DNA of 64,000 nt from Duganella sp. Root1480D1 (GTDB taxonomy: Bacteria > Pseudomonadota > Gammaproteobacteria > Burkholderiales > Burkholderiaceae_D), in NCBI RefSeq assembly GCF_001427305.1, contig NZ_LMFZ01000034.1:104084-168083 (forward strand), in the 5' to 3' direction. A model generated the notes under the pieces. That model was not told the origin of the DNA. It did no database searches and was given only the letters and a program-made list of their open reading frames with translations. Both the position numbers and the translations under genes were made by a program. This document shows, in pieces, positions 8,077 to 15,861 of the stretch. Each line of letters opens with the position of its first letter. Positions within the stretch are counted from its first letter, which is position 1.

Positions 8077-8940
8077 TTAGTTGCTAGCAAGCATTAAATG
8101 GGTACCGCCGCCGAGGCGCAAATTGTCGCCGCGCCCAGCAAAATAGCGGGTTTCAAGGGCATCACGCCCAAAATCTTGCACTGTGGAAAAATTTAAATCC
8201 CGTAGTCGCGCACACAGTTCGATGGGATCAAAAAACGACAGCCAGGGCTCGCCCTGCTCGGCATAACGGCGCGCAAAATACTCGACGCCGGCCCTTTCCA
8301 TGTTGTCGAGCAGCTCCGGCTTGACGCCGTAATCGAACACGATGCCGCTGCCGGCAGGCAGGCTGGCGACCAGGCGCAGCGTGTCGAAAATGGCGGCCTC
8401 GGTCAGGTAGAGCGTGACGCCGAGCCAGGAAAAGAACACCGGCTGGTCCAGGCGGCAACCGGCCGCGCGCAGCGCATCGGCCAGCGCGTCGCGTTCGAAA
8501 TCGACCGGCACGAAACGCAGGCTGTCCGGCACCGTGATACTGCTGGCGGCCAGCAGCTTGCGCTTCCACGCCTGTGTCGCCGGATGGTCGACTTCGAACA
8601 CCTGCAGCGCCGCGTCATGCTGGCGGCGGCAGGCGAAGGTATCGAGGCCGGCGCCCAGCACCACGTATTGGCGCACGCCGGCAGCAGCGGCGCGCGCCAG
8701 TTCGTCTTCGGCAAAGCGGCTGCGCACGGCCATGGCGGCACGCAGGATGCGACTGAAACCAGCGTCGTAGGAACGCGCATTGGATTGCACTTGCACGCAG
8801 TCTTCCGGCCCCAATACCGGCAGCGCCAGCGGGTCGTCGAAGATGGCGGGAGTGTCCAGCAACTGGTGGGCGGCGCGCAGGCGCGCTACCATCAGCGCGC
8901 TGCGGCTAGGCTGGCCTTCGCTGAGCAGGTGGCTGGACAT
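8077..8940 (-). CDS. LCMT-like SAM-dependent methyltransferase
   Basis: A 287-residue class I methyltransferase of the leucine carboxyl methyltransferase-like group (often annotated TIGR00027/PPM1-like). The SAM motif is VLGAGLDTFACR (about residues 94-105), followed by EVDHPATQAWK and a second acidic motif PVDFERD. It starts 6 nt after a small unknown gene (8947-9306) on the same strand and ends about 160 nt before the precursor gene. LCMT enzymes methylate a C-terminal carboxylate in eukaryotes, and many bacterial members act on small-molecule hydroxyl or carboxyl groups. Carboxyl methylation of the mature azole peptide is a reasonable but untested idea. It may equally be unrelated to the cluster. 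Confidence 0.85.
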   Translation of the reverse strand: MSSHLLSEGQPSRSALMVARLRAAHQLLDTPAIFDDPLALPVLGPEDCVQVQSNARSYDAGFSRILRAAMAVRSRFAEDELARAAAAGVRQYVVLGAGLDTFACRRQHDAALQVFEVDHPATQAWKRKLLAASSITVPDSLRFVPVDFERDALADALRAAGCRLDQPVFFSWLGVTLYLTEAAIFDTLRLVASLPAGSGIVFDYGVKPELLDNMERAGVEYFARRYAEQGEPWLSFFDPIELCARLRDLNFSTVQDFGRDALETRYFAGRGDNLRLGGGTHLMLASN

Positions 8941-8946
8941 GGAGGC

Positions 8947-9306
8947 TTACATGCCCTGCGCTTCGATGTCGGCCAGCGACTCGCGGCCTTTTTCGGTGAT
9001 GGCAAAACCATCTTCCGTCGCCACGATGTGTGATTTCTTGCCCAGGAACAGGGCCACGTCCTTATCCGCCACCGCACCCGGCGCGTCGGCCAGTGCACGC
9101 AGTGCCATCACGCAGCGGCGCAGGAACAGCTGCTGGCGGCCGGCATCGGTCAGGATGATGGCGCCGCTGCGCTCGAATTTGATGAACTTGATGCCGGACA
9201 GGCGTTTGCTGTTGCGGCCAACGCAAGCGCTGGGCTTGCCCTTGATGCCGCGGGCAATCTCTTCCAGCGCGTTGAATTCGTCGGTGCTCAGTTTTTCGTT
9301 TTTCAT
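8947..9306 (-). CDS. hypothetical protein, small, possibly winged-helix
   Basis: 119 residues from ATG 9306 (MKNEKLSTDEF). A longer in-frame start at 9336 adds a non-conserved His-rich stretch and is less likely. The sequence is helix-rich and basic, with two segments ending in short strand-like turns (GAIILTDAGRQQL and GFAITEKGRESL) that resemble the wing of winged-helix proteins. I do not recognise the family. It is 6 nt upstream of the methyltransferase and on the same strand as the peptide operon, so it could be a small regulator of it, but this is only position-based. Confidence 0.65.
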   Translation of the reverse strand: MKNEKLSTDEFNALEEIARGIKGKPSACVGRNSKRLSGIKFIKFERSGAIILTDAGRQQLFLRRCVMALRALADAPGAVADKDVALFLGKKSHIVATEDGFAITEKGRESLADIEAQGM

Positions 9307-9373
9307 TGCTCGTATTCCATGATGGTGCCTTTGCAACCCATCATGGTACGCGCCCGCACCGGAGGCGGCAAGC

Positions 9374-9511
9374 TTACTTGAGCGTGCGCAGCGCCAGCCA
9401 CATCAGCGCCAGCCCTGTGACGGCACTCGCACAGACCAGCGCCTGGACACGGCGGCTGTGCAGGTCAATACGGCGTTTAAGGTAGATCTTGTTGTGCAGG
9501 GAATTGCCCAT
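9374..9511 (-). CDS. small single-pass membrane protein (45 aa)
   Basis: A 45-codon frame from ATG 9511 to TAA 9374, with a strong GGAGG ribosome binding site 5 nt before the start. The N-terminal half is basic (HNKIYLKRRIDLHSRR), and residues 23-41 are a hydrophobic helix (QALVCASAVTGLALMWLAL), so a single-pass inner-membrane protein with a cytoplasmic basic head is expected. No family is recognised. It is transcribed with the same polarity as the genes to its left but about 68 nt upstream of them. Confidence 0.6.
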   Translation of the reverse strand: MGNSLHNKIYLKRRIDLHSRRVQALVCASAVTGLALMWLALRTLK

Positions 9512-9685
9512 CGCGGCCTCCGACGAAGAAAAAGCGTGTGTCGATGACCTATTATAGATAGCGGATCATGACCCGCTCGTGACAGCGCAAAATATATTCT
9601 ATCAGCGCAACACTTATTACCTTTTAGCAAGCAAGCGACAACGAGCGCGGGGCGCTGGTAGCATCGGCAACAAGGAGGGTCCAGC

Positions 9686-9871
9686 ATGGAACAGCCAGCA
9701 AAATCACAGCCGGAAAAAGGCCGCCATTTCATTGAAGAAGCCGACATCGGCAGCGGCGAAAAAACGCCGGGCGAGCAGGATACCGACGAGCAGATTCGCC
9801 AGATCCCGCCCTTGCCCGAACCAGGCGTCAAGCCTGCATCGGCGGGGGTTTCGGCACCGGTTCCTCGATAG
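9686..9871 (+). CDS. small acidic/Pro-rich hypothetical protein (61 aa)
   Basis: The ATG at 9686 follows AAGGAGGG at ideal spacing, and the frame gives 61 residues: a hydrophilic, charged N-terminus and a Pro-rich C-terminus (QIPPLPEPGVKP). There is no signal peptide or membrane segment and it is probably largely disordered. No family is recognised. Its 3' end overlaps the convergent gene at 9828-9965 by 44 nt. Confidence 0.6.
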   Translation: MEQPAKSQPEKGRHFIEEADIGSGEKTPGEQDTDEQIRQIPPLPEPGVKPASAGVSAPVPR

Positions 9872-9965
9872 GCGGCTCGCTCGGCCGCGGCTGCTCGTCC
9901 GGCGGTGGATCCTTTTCCGGCTCAGGCGGTGGTGTTTCCGGGTCGGGTGTAATATGCGCTCGCAT
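9828..9965 (-). CDS. Pro/Glu-rich mini-protein (45 aa)
   Basis: A 45-codon frame from ATG 9965, with GAGGAGTAAGGCC before the start, ending TGA at 9828. About a third of the residues are proline, alternating with Glu/Asp (PDPETPPPEPEKDPPPDEQ), so it should be an extended, unfolded acidic peptide. Both this gene and the convergent 9686-9871 gene have good ribosome binding sites and share 44 bp. The function is unknown. Gene-finders would easily miss it. Confidence 0.5.
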   Translation of the reverse strand: MRAHITPDPETPPPEPEKDPPPDEQPRPSEPPIEEPVPKPPPMQA

Positions 9966-10023
9966 GGCCTTACTCCTCGATTAACATTGCCTGTTAAAGC
10001 AGATCGGGCGCTTTCCGGATATA

Positions 10024-11901
10024 TCAAGGGCCAGTCTGCGCCAGGATTTCCTGGAGCTGGTCAATACTGACGGGCTTCACCAGATGATGGTGGAAGCCGG
10101 CTTCGAACGCTTGCTGGCGGTCCTTCTGCTGGCCCCAGCCGGTGACCGCCACCAGCACCGTATGCCGCAGCGCCGGCAAGCGCTTCAGCGAACGCGCCAG
10201 GTCGTAGCCGTTCAATTCCGGCAAGCCGATATCGAGGAAGGCAAATTCGGGCGCGAACGCTTCGGCCGCGGCCAGTGCCTGCTTGCCGTCGTGCGAAATA
10301 TGCACCTGGTGGCCCATCGAGCGCAACAAGCCGCCAATGCCGTTGACGAAATCCACATTATCGTCCGCCAGCAGGATGCGGTGCAGGCGCGCATCGGCCG
10401 GCAAGGCTTGCGCTGCCGGCGCAGCGACGCTGGCATCGGCCAGCAGCGGCAAGGTGACGGTAAAGGTGCTGCCCTGCCCTGCGCCGCCACTGTCGGCGCG
10501 AATGGTGCCGCCGTGCAGCTCCACCAGCTTGCGTGCCAGCGACAGACCAACCCCCAGCCCCGCCGTGCTGCGCTCGAGCGAAGAATCGGCCTGGATGAAC
10601 ATCTCGAAGATATCGTGCAGCAGCGCCGGTGCAATGCCGATGCCGTTGTCGCGCACACGCAGCTCGACTTGCCCAGCGCGCAGCTCGGCTTCCAAAGCAA
10701 TGCTGCCGCCGCGCGCCGTGTACTTGGCGGCGTTGTGCAGCAGGTTGGAAATGACCTGCGCCAGCCGCGTCGCGTCGCCTACCAGGTAGACCGCCTGGTC
10801 CGGCACCTGCACGTGCAGCGTATGGCCCTGCGAGGCGATGAAAGGCCGCGCCAGTTCCAGCGCATCGTTGATCACATCCTGCAGCATGAGCTGCTCGCGG
10901 CGGATGGTCAGCTTGCCGGTGTTGATGCGCGAGACGTCCAGCAGGTCGTCCACCAGCCGCACCATCTGCTTCAACTGGCGCTCCATGATGGAACGGGCAC
11001 GCTCGCAGGCCACCTGGTCGCTGGCATTGATGCGCATGATGTCAAGGCCGGTGCGGAGCGGCGCCAGCGGGTTGCGCAGCTCGTGCGCCAGCGTGGCGAG
11101 GAATTCGTCCTTGCGGCGGTCTGCCTGCAGCAGCGCGCGTTCGGCGCCCTGGCGCACGGTCATCTCGTGCTCCAGCGTGCGGTTGGCGTCTTGCAGCGCA
11201 TTGGCACGGCGCGCGATTTCCGCCAGCATGTCGTTGAAGGCATCGATCAGGGTGCCGATCTCACCGCTGGCACGCTCGCCCACGCGCAGCGAATAATCGC
11301 GCCGCTGCATCACGGCGCGCGCCACGTCGGTCATCGCCAGCAGCGGCCGCGTAATGGTCTGCTGCAGCCGGTGCGCGACGACGGCCGCCAGCAGCAAGCT
11401 GCCCAGCGTCACGCCCAGCAGGATCAGGGCATAGCTTTGCACGCGGTCCAGCAGGCGGTAGGAGGCGCTCAGGTAGACCGTGCCGATGCGCTCGCCTTCT
11501 TCGACGATCGGGTGGGTCACCACCATATGCCCGCCTTCAATCGCATAGCCAAGCGGGCCGGGCTTCTGCGGCAGGGACGGCATCTCGGAAGGTGCGTGCA
11601 CATACGAGGCAAATAGTGCGCCGTTGGCCGTGTAGATCGCACCGGCCTCGATTTGCGGCCGCACGCGCAGCAGCCCCAGGTTCTGGCGCGCCGCGCGCGG
11701 ATCATTGAAGGAGAGTGCCGGCGCCGAGGCCGTGGCGACCAGTTCGGCCTGGGTAGTGAGGTCGTCGACCCAGCCCTGCTGGAAACTTTGCAGGTCGTAC
11801 ACCAGCATCGACACCGTCGTCACGACCAGCGCGACAAAGGTTGTGGCCAGTGCCGTCAGGATCAGTTTGATACGAACCGATCCCGCCGCCTTGGTGATCA
11901 T
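10024..11901 (-). CDS. hybrid sensor histidine kinase with receiver domain
   Basis: A 625-residue inner-membrane kinase. Membrane segment 1 is at about 11-33, a periplasmic sensor (CHASE8-like) at about 34-155, and membrane segment 2 at 156-176. HAMP follows, then the phospho-acceptor H273 in FLATLAHELRNPLAP, an ATPase domain with DNGIGI and GLGVGLSL, and a C-terminal receiver with the phospho-Asp in FAFLDIGLPELNG and the conserved KP. Its ATG overlaps the YfiR stop (TAATG), and that gene follows a TonB receptor gene by 4 nt. The trio suggests sensing tied to outer-membrane uptake. The output partner is not in the window. Confidence 0.93.
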   Translation of the reverse strand: MITKAAGSVRIKLILTALATTFVALVVTTVSMLVYDLQSFQQGWVDDLTTQAELVATASAPALSFNDPRAARQNLGLLRVRPQIEAGAIYTANGALFASYVHAPSEMPSLPQKPGPLGYAIEGGHMVVTHPIVEEGERIGTVYLSASYRLLDRVQSYALILLGVTLGSLLLAAVVAHRLQQTITRPLLAMTDVARAVMQRRDYSLRVGERASGEIGTLIDAFNDMLAEIARRANALQDANRTLEHEMTVRQGAERALLQADRRKDEFLATLAHELRNPLAPLRTGLDIMRINASDQVACERARSIMERQLKQMVRLVDDLLDVSRINTGKLTIRREQLMLQDVINDALELARPFIASQGHTLHVQVPDQAVYLVGDATRLAQVISNLLHNAAKYTARGGSIALEAELRAGQVELRVRDNGIGIAPALLHDIFEMFIQADSSLERSTAGLGVGLSLARKLVELHGGTIRADSGGAGQGSTFTVTLPLLADASVAAPAAQALPADARLHRILLADDNVDFVNGIGGLLRSMGHQVHISHDGKQALAAAEAFAPEFAFLDIGLPELNGYDLARSLKRLPALRHTVLVAVTGWGQQKDRQQAFEAGFHHHLVKPVSIDQLQEILAQTGP

Positions 11902-12497
11902 TACTGCCCGCCTTTCTGCACGTAGTAGGCGACGGACAACAGGCGTGAGCTGAGGCGCACATTGCAGCGTTCGGCCGCCGGCAGCGATACTTCAAAGCGC
12001 ACGCGCTCATCGACCAGGCGGAAGTTGATGACGCTCCCATTTTGCAAGCCACCATCCCGCTCGGTGACGATCACCGTGCCGTTCTTTTCCGCCGTGCGCT
12101 GCGCCGCTTCCGGCAAGGCGGCATCGCCGCCGATGAATAGCAGGTTCAGCCCGGTCAGCGTATCGCCTTCGCCAAGCTTGCGCACGCTGATGCTGCGGTT
12201 GCCGACATTGCGGCCATTGGTGATCTGCGCCAGTTCCGCCGCCACGTCCTCCGCCCCTAGCACGCCCACCACCAGGGTCGGCCCGGGGTCCGCGGGAAAC
12301 TCCATGTAACCGAGAAATTTATATAGGAAAGCAGCCTTGACGCTGCGCTCCAGCACTGGCGTGGTGCCGCCCTGCTGGGAGCCTACCGCCAGGCAGCTGA
12401 AGGCGAACAGCATCATGGCCAGCGCCAACAGGCGATTCCGCCAACTGCCCGCCACCAAAGGCGGCAAGGCAAACAAAGTAAGGCTTGCGCTTACCAT
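11901..12497 (-). CDS. YfiR-family (DUF4154) periplasmic protein
   Basis: A 198-residue exported protein: a hydrophobic N-terminal segment (about 24-40), then the YfiR/DUF4154 pattern VKAAFLYKFLGYMEFPADPGPTL, a conserved central LNLLFIGGD, and a C-terminal RLVDERVRFEVSLPAAER. In Pseudomonas YfiR is a periplasmic repressor of a diguanylate cyclase, and relatives often sit with TonB receptors and sensor kinases, as here. Here it probably relays a periplasmic signal to the kinase whose gene overlaps its stop. The start at 12497 lacks a clear ribosome binding site; being 4 nt after the receptor gene, it may rely on translational coupling. Confidence 0.88.
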   Translation of the reverse strand: MVSASLTLFALPPLVAGSWRNRLLALAMMLFAFSCLAVGSQQGGTTPVLERSVKAAFLYKFLGYMEFPADPGPTLVVGVLGAEDVAAELAQITNGRNVGNRSISVRKLGEGDTLTGLNLLFIGGDAALPEAAQRTAEKNGTVIVTERDGGLQNGSVINFRLVDERVRFEVSLPAAERCNVRLSSRLLSVAYYVQKGGQ

Positions 12498-12501
12498 TTC
12501 G

Positions 12502-14424
12502 TTAGTATCGCATCGTCAATTTCAGGATTGCCCGCCGCTCGAACACATTGCGGTCGGGATAACCGCCCCACTCGCCATGCCGTGCATGCAGCAGGTTCTG
12601 TCCAGCGAGCGCGACGTCAATATTCCTTGTGGCTTTCCACACCAGGTTCGCATCCAGCTCATGATACGACGGAACGTGGGGCGCGGGCATGCTGCCGTTG
12701 TAACGTAATGTCCAGTCGAGCTGGATGTGCTCGCCAATTTCGTGGGAAGAACGCAACTGCCAGTAGCTGTGCGGGTCGTTGATCGCCAGGCCGGCGGCGG
12801 AGACCGCTTTGCTGCCAGGCTTGAGGCTGGTGTCGATGTCCTGCACGACCAGCCCGGCATTCAGGCGCCAGCGCAGCATGGGCTGCCAGCGCGCCCACAA
12901 TTCGAGCCCACGCGTGCGCCCTTGCGCCAGGTTGCGAAATTCGAGGATGCCGCGGTAAGGGCCGGCCGTGGTATTCGGCTCCAGCGTGCGCAGCTTGTCG
13001 TAGTCGGCGTACCAGGCAGCGACGGAGTAGGACCAGTTCTGCGCCGGCTGCGCGCGGTAGCCCAGCTCCAGCACATTGGCGACTTCGGATTCGAATTCGG
13101 GACTGGTGCCAACGCTGAAGCGCGGCACGCCGCCAATCATGATCGGCTGCGGCGGCAGCACGAAATCGCGGTCGCTGCGCGCCGGTGCGCGCACGGTGCG
13201 CGACAGTGCACTCCAGACCGTGTGCGCAGTGTCCGTGCTCCAGGCCAGGCGCAAGGTGGGCAGCCATTCCGTGCCGGTGTAGGTGTTGTGTTCCGCCTTC
13301 ACGCCGCCGGTGACGCGCAGTTTGTCCGTAAGCGCCATTTCGTCCTGGGCGAACAGGTTCCCCCAGTGCATATTGCGTTCATAGGGCCAGAAGCCGAAGC
13401 TTGGGCCAGGCGTATTGTCGTCACGCGAGTGGCGATAGCCGCCGCCCCACGACAGCTTGTGGACCCCGAGGCGCACGTCGTGCTGGCCCTCCAGTTCCAC
13501 CGTATCGAGGCGGTCGACGTAGGCGCCGGGCTGGTTGCGTTCCGTGTGGTCCAGTACCAGTTGCAGGCGCAGGGCGTTATCGTTGGCCAGTTGGCGCATA
13601 TAGCGCCCGACCAGGTTGGCCCCGGACAGGCGGATATCGCGTGTGCCGAGCTGCCCAAGGTTAGCCTGGTAGGCATCGCCCGACACCGTGAAGCTGCCTT
13701 GATCCAGGCCCCAGTCCGCGCGGAAGCCAGCCTGGCGCCGCTGCATGCCGGTGAACCTGTTGACGCCGGCTTCGGTGTCCGTATCCTCGGCGGCCATGTA
13801 TTGGGCATAGGCGCGGTAGTAGCCGCTATTCGACAGGCGGCCGCCGAAACGCAGGCTGGCATCGCCTTCGCCACTCGAAGCAGCGACCGACAGCAGTGCG
13901 CCCTGGCTGTCTTTCGCATTGCGCGTGATGACGTTGATCACGCCGTTGACCGCATTCACGCCCCAGATGGTGGAGCCGGGACCGCTGATCACCTCAATGC
14001 GCTCGATATCCTCCATCACCACCGACTGGGCGTCCCAGAACACGGCGGAGAAGAAAGGCGAGTAGACGCTGCGGCCGTCGATCAACACCAGCAGCTTGTT
14101 GGCAAAGGGGCTGTTGAAGCCGCGCGCGCTGATCGCATAGTTGCGCGCATCGACGCGCGCCACCTCCAGGTTTGGCGCCAGGCGCAGTGCTTCAGGCAGG
14201 TTGCGCGCACCGCTGCGCCGGATATCTGTGGCGCTGATGACGAACAGCGAAGCGGCAGCGTTGCTTAGCCGCTCCTCCTGCCGCGACACCGAGGTGACGA
14301 CAATCTCATTCAGTTGTTCCAGTGTGAGGTCGGCAAGGTCGCCATCGGCCAGACCTTCGGCGCGCGCACCAGGCGCAACGGACAGCACGGCCAGCAACAG
14401 CAAGGGAGTCGGTATCCGGTACAT
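12502..14424 (-). CDS. TonB-dependent outer-membrane receptor
   Basis: 640 residues: a signal peptide ending about GARA, a TonB-box region (LEQLNEIVVTSVSRQEE), a plug domain with the hallmark IERIEVISGPGSTIWGVNAVNGVINVITR, and a beta-barrel ending in an aromatic-terminated strand (LKLTMRY). It is the first gene of an operon with the YfiR-family protein and the hybrid kinase. The plug resembles vitamin B12/siderophore-type receptors, but the ligand cannot be read from the sequence. It should sit in the outer membrane and import a substrate using TonB-ExbBD energy. Confidence 0.93.
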   Translation of the reverse strand: MYRIPTPLLLLAVLSVAPGARAEGLADGDLADLTLEQLNEIVVTSVSRQEERLSNAAASLFVISATDIRRSGARNLPEALRLAPNLEVARVDARNYAISARGFNSPFANKLLVLIDGRSVYSPFFSAVFWDAQSVVMEDIERIEVISGPGSTIWGVNAVNGVINVITRNAKDSQGALLSVAASSGEGDASLRFGGRLSNSGYYRAYAQYMAAEDTDTEAGVNRFTGMQRRQAGFRADWGLDQGSFTVSGDAYQANLGQLGTRDIRLSGANLVGRYMRQLANDNALRLQLVLDHTERNQPGAYVDRLDTVELEGQHDVRLGVHKLSWGGGYRHSRDDNTPGPSFGFWPYERNMHWGNLFAQDEMALTDKLRVTGGVKAEHNTYTGTEWLPTLRLAWSTDTAHTVWSALSRTVRAPARSDRDFVLPPQPIMIGGVPRFSVGTSPEFESEVANVLELGYRAQPAQNWSYSVAAWYADYDKLRTLEPNTTAGPYRGILEFRNLAQGRTRGLELWARWQPMLRWRLNAGLVVQDIDTSLKPGSKAVSAAGLAINDPHSYWQLRSSHEIGEHIQLDWTLRYNGSMPAPHVPSYHELDANLVWKATRNIDVALAGQNLLHARHGEWGGYPDRNVFERRAILKLTMRY

Positions 14425-14546
14425 GGCTAGGAGGCAAGTTGTCGTAAGGAATTATAAACACAACTATCCAACGCACGGTTCCCGTTGGGCGTATTGGCAA
14501 CATTATGGGCTTGTAAATTTGCCAATGGCGCCCAATTTGTATCCAA

Positions 14547-14753
14547 TTGCCCTACAGGAGATACCATGTTTCCCAAGCCGCCCCGCCCGAACCGCCGCGC
14601 AAGGCGATCGCCATGCAGGTCGTCCAGCAGCGCGTTACCAGCGCTGTGAACACCACCACGATCGTCGTTCCTGCACCGGTCCCGCCGCAGCCGGCGCCGA
14701 CGCAGGCGGATGATGCGCCGTCCGGTCAGGGACGCGGCATCCAGCCGATATAG
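14547..14753 (+). other. possible small Pro-rich ORF, perhaps frameshifted
   Basis: The 301-nt gap 14425-14725 holds no convincing gene. A good ribosome binding site (CAGGAGAT) precedes ATG 14566, but that frame stops after 27 codons. A different frame spanning 14547-14753 reads a low-complexity Val/Pro-rich peptide (from ATG 14612: MQVVQQRVTSAVN..., then PAPVPPQPAP) that is more protein-like. A one-base shift would join the two. It overlaps the 3' end of the convergent gene by 28 nt. It is either a decayed mini-gene or noncoding. Confidence 0.3.
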
Positions 14754-15817
14754 GCCGCGTGCAGGCTCTGGATATAAAGGCGGTCCTGCGTCTCGAGGAC
14801 TGCCGTGGTTTCCGGATAAGCGCCGGACGGGTCCTGCAAGTCTGACAGCACTTTTCCTTCTTCACTGAAGGCGAACACGTGGCCGTAGGCTTTCGGCACC
14901 GGCCACAGCGCGCGCGGCAGGCGTAGCGTGAGCTTGCGCATGAAGGGCTTCTGCGCCAGCTTGTCGATGGTCGGATTGCGCGGCTTGACCAGGCCAACCC
15001 AGATCTTGCCATCCCGTCCGCGCATCAGGTTATCGGGATAGCCTGGCAGGTTGTCGAACAGGACGTCGCGCTTGCCGCTTTGCGCATCGATTTTCCAGAT
15101 GCGGTAGCGGCCAGTCTCGTTGACGAACAGCGTGCGGCCGTCGCCGGAAAGGGCAATGCCATTGGCGAACGACAGGCCGCCTGCGAGGATGCGCGTGGAG
15201 CCGTTCGAAGGATCGTAGGCCAGCACGCGGCCGGTCGACGACTGTTCGAGGATATCCAGCACGCTGGCCTCGAACGTGCCGCCCCATTCAGCGGGTGCGA
15301 AACGGGTCGAGGCATCGGTGAAGTAGATCATACCGCTGGGCGCTACGACGATGCCGTCGGCATAGCGGATTGGATCGCCTTGCGCGACTTGCGCAGTCAG
15401 CACCGTGACTTTGCCATCCGTCGTAATCGCCAGCAGGCCTTTCATTGCGTCGGCCGCGATCAGGCGCCCGCCGGCGTCGAAGTCGAAGCCCAGCACGCGG
15501 CCGCCGGTGCTGGCGAACACTTCGCGCTGGCTGCCGTCTGGCGCCATACGCAGGATTTTTCCGCCGGCGACGGCAGCGTACAATTTACCGTCCGGGCCCA
15601 TCGCCAGGTGCTCGGGACCCTGCTCGGCGCCGATGTCGATTTTCTGCAGGCCGGCCAATTTGGTATTTGGCGCGTGCGCGCCGACGTATCCAGGCGCCTG
15701 TTGCGGAGTCCAAGAAACCGGTTCGGCGGGCACTGGCCACAGAAGCAGGTACGCCAGCAGCCCTGCCAGCGTCAGGCCGGCGCCGGCCGCGATCTTATGT
15801 CCCTTCGAGCTTTCCAA
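14726..15817 (-). CDS. SMP-30/gluconolactonase-like beta-propeller protein
   Basis: I chose a TTG start at 15817 because GGGAG lies 6 nt before it; an upstream TTG at 15835 has no site. The protein is about 363 residues: an N-terminal membrane anchor (about 10-26, ending LLLWPVPAEP), then a six-bladed propeller of the SMP-30/strictosidine-synthase-like family, with repeated blades such as GPDGKLYAAVAGGKILR, ADGIVVAPSGMIYFTDAS and YPDNLMRGRDGKIWVGL. Such proteins are metal-dependent hydrolases (lactonases, paraoxonase-like) in the periplasm or at the membrane. The substrate is unknown. It lies upstream of the TonB/YfiR/kinase operon, about 300 nt away, and is probably a separate unit. Confidence 0.85.
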   Translation of the reverse strand: MESSKGHKIAAGAGLTLAGLLAYLLLWPVPAEPVSWTPQQAPGYVGAHAPNTKLAGLQKIDIGAEQGPEHLAMGPDGKLYAAVAGGKILRMAPDGSQREVFASTGGRVLGFDFDAGGRLIAADAMKGLLAITTDGKVTVLTAQVAQGDPIRYADGIVVAPSGMIYFTDASTRFAPAEWGGTFEASVLDILEQSSTGRVLAYDPSNGSTRILAGGLSFANGIALSGDGRTLFVNETGRYRIWKIDAQSGKRDVLFDNLPGYPDNLMRGRDGKIWVGLVKPRNPTIDKLAQKPFMRKLTLRLPRALWPVPKAYGHVFAFSEEGKVLSDLQDPSGAYPETTAVLETQDRLYIQSLHAAYIGWMPRP

Positions 15818-15861
15818 GCGAATCTCCCACAACAAAGATAGCCGACATTTTTAACTAATTA

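Noticed and set aside
7783..8940. Thiopeptide biosynthesis cluster
   Set aside because: The precursor core looks similar, but the visible genes lack split LanB dehydratases and the cycloaddition enzyme needed for the central pyridine. A missing piece beyond the left edge cannot be excluded.
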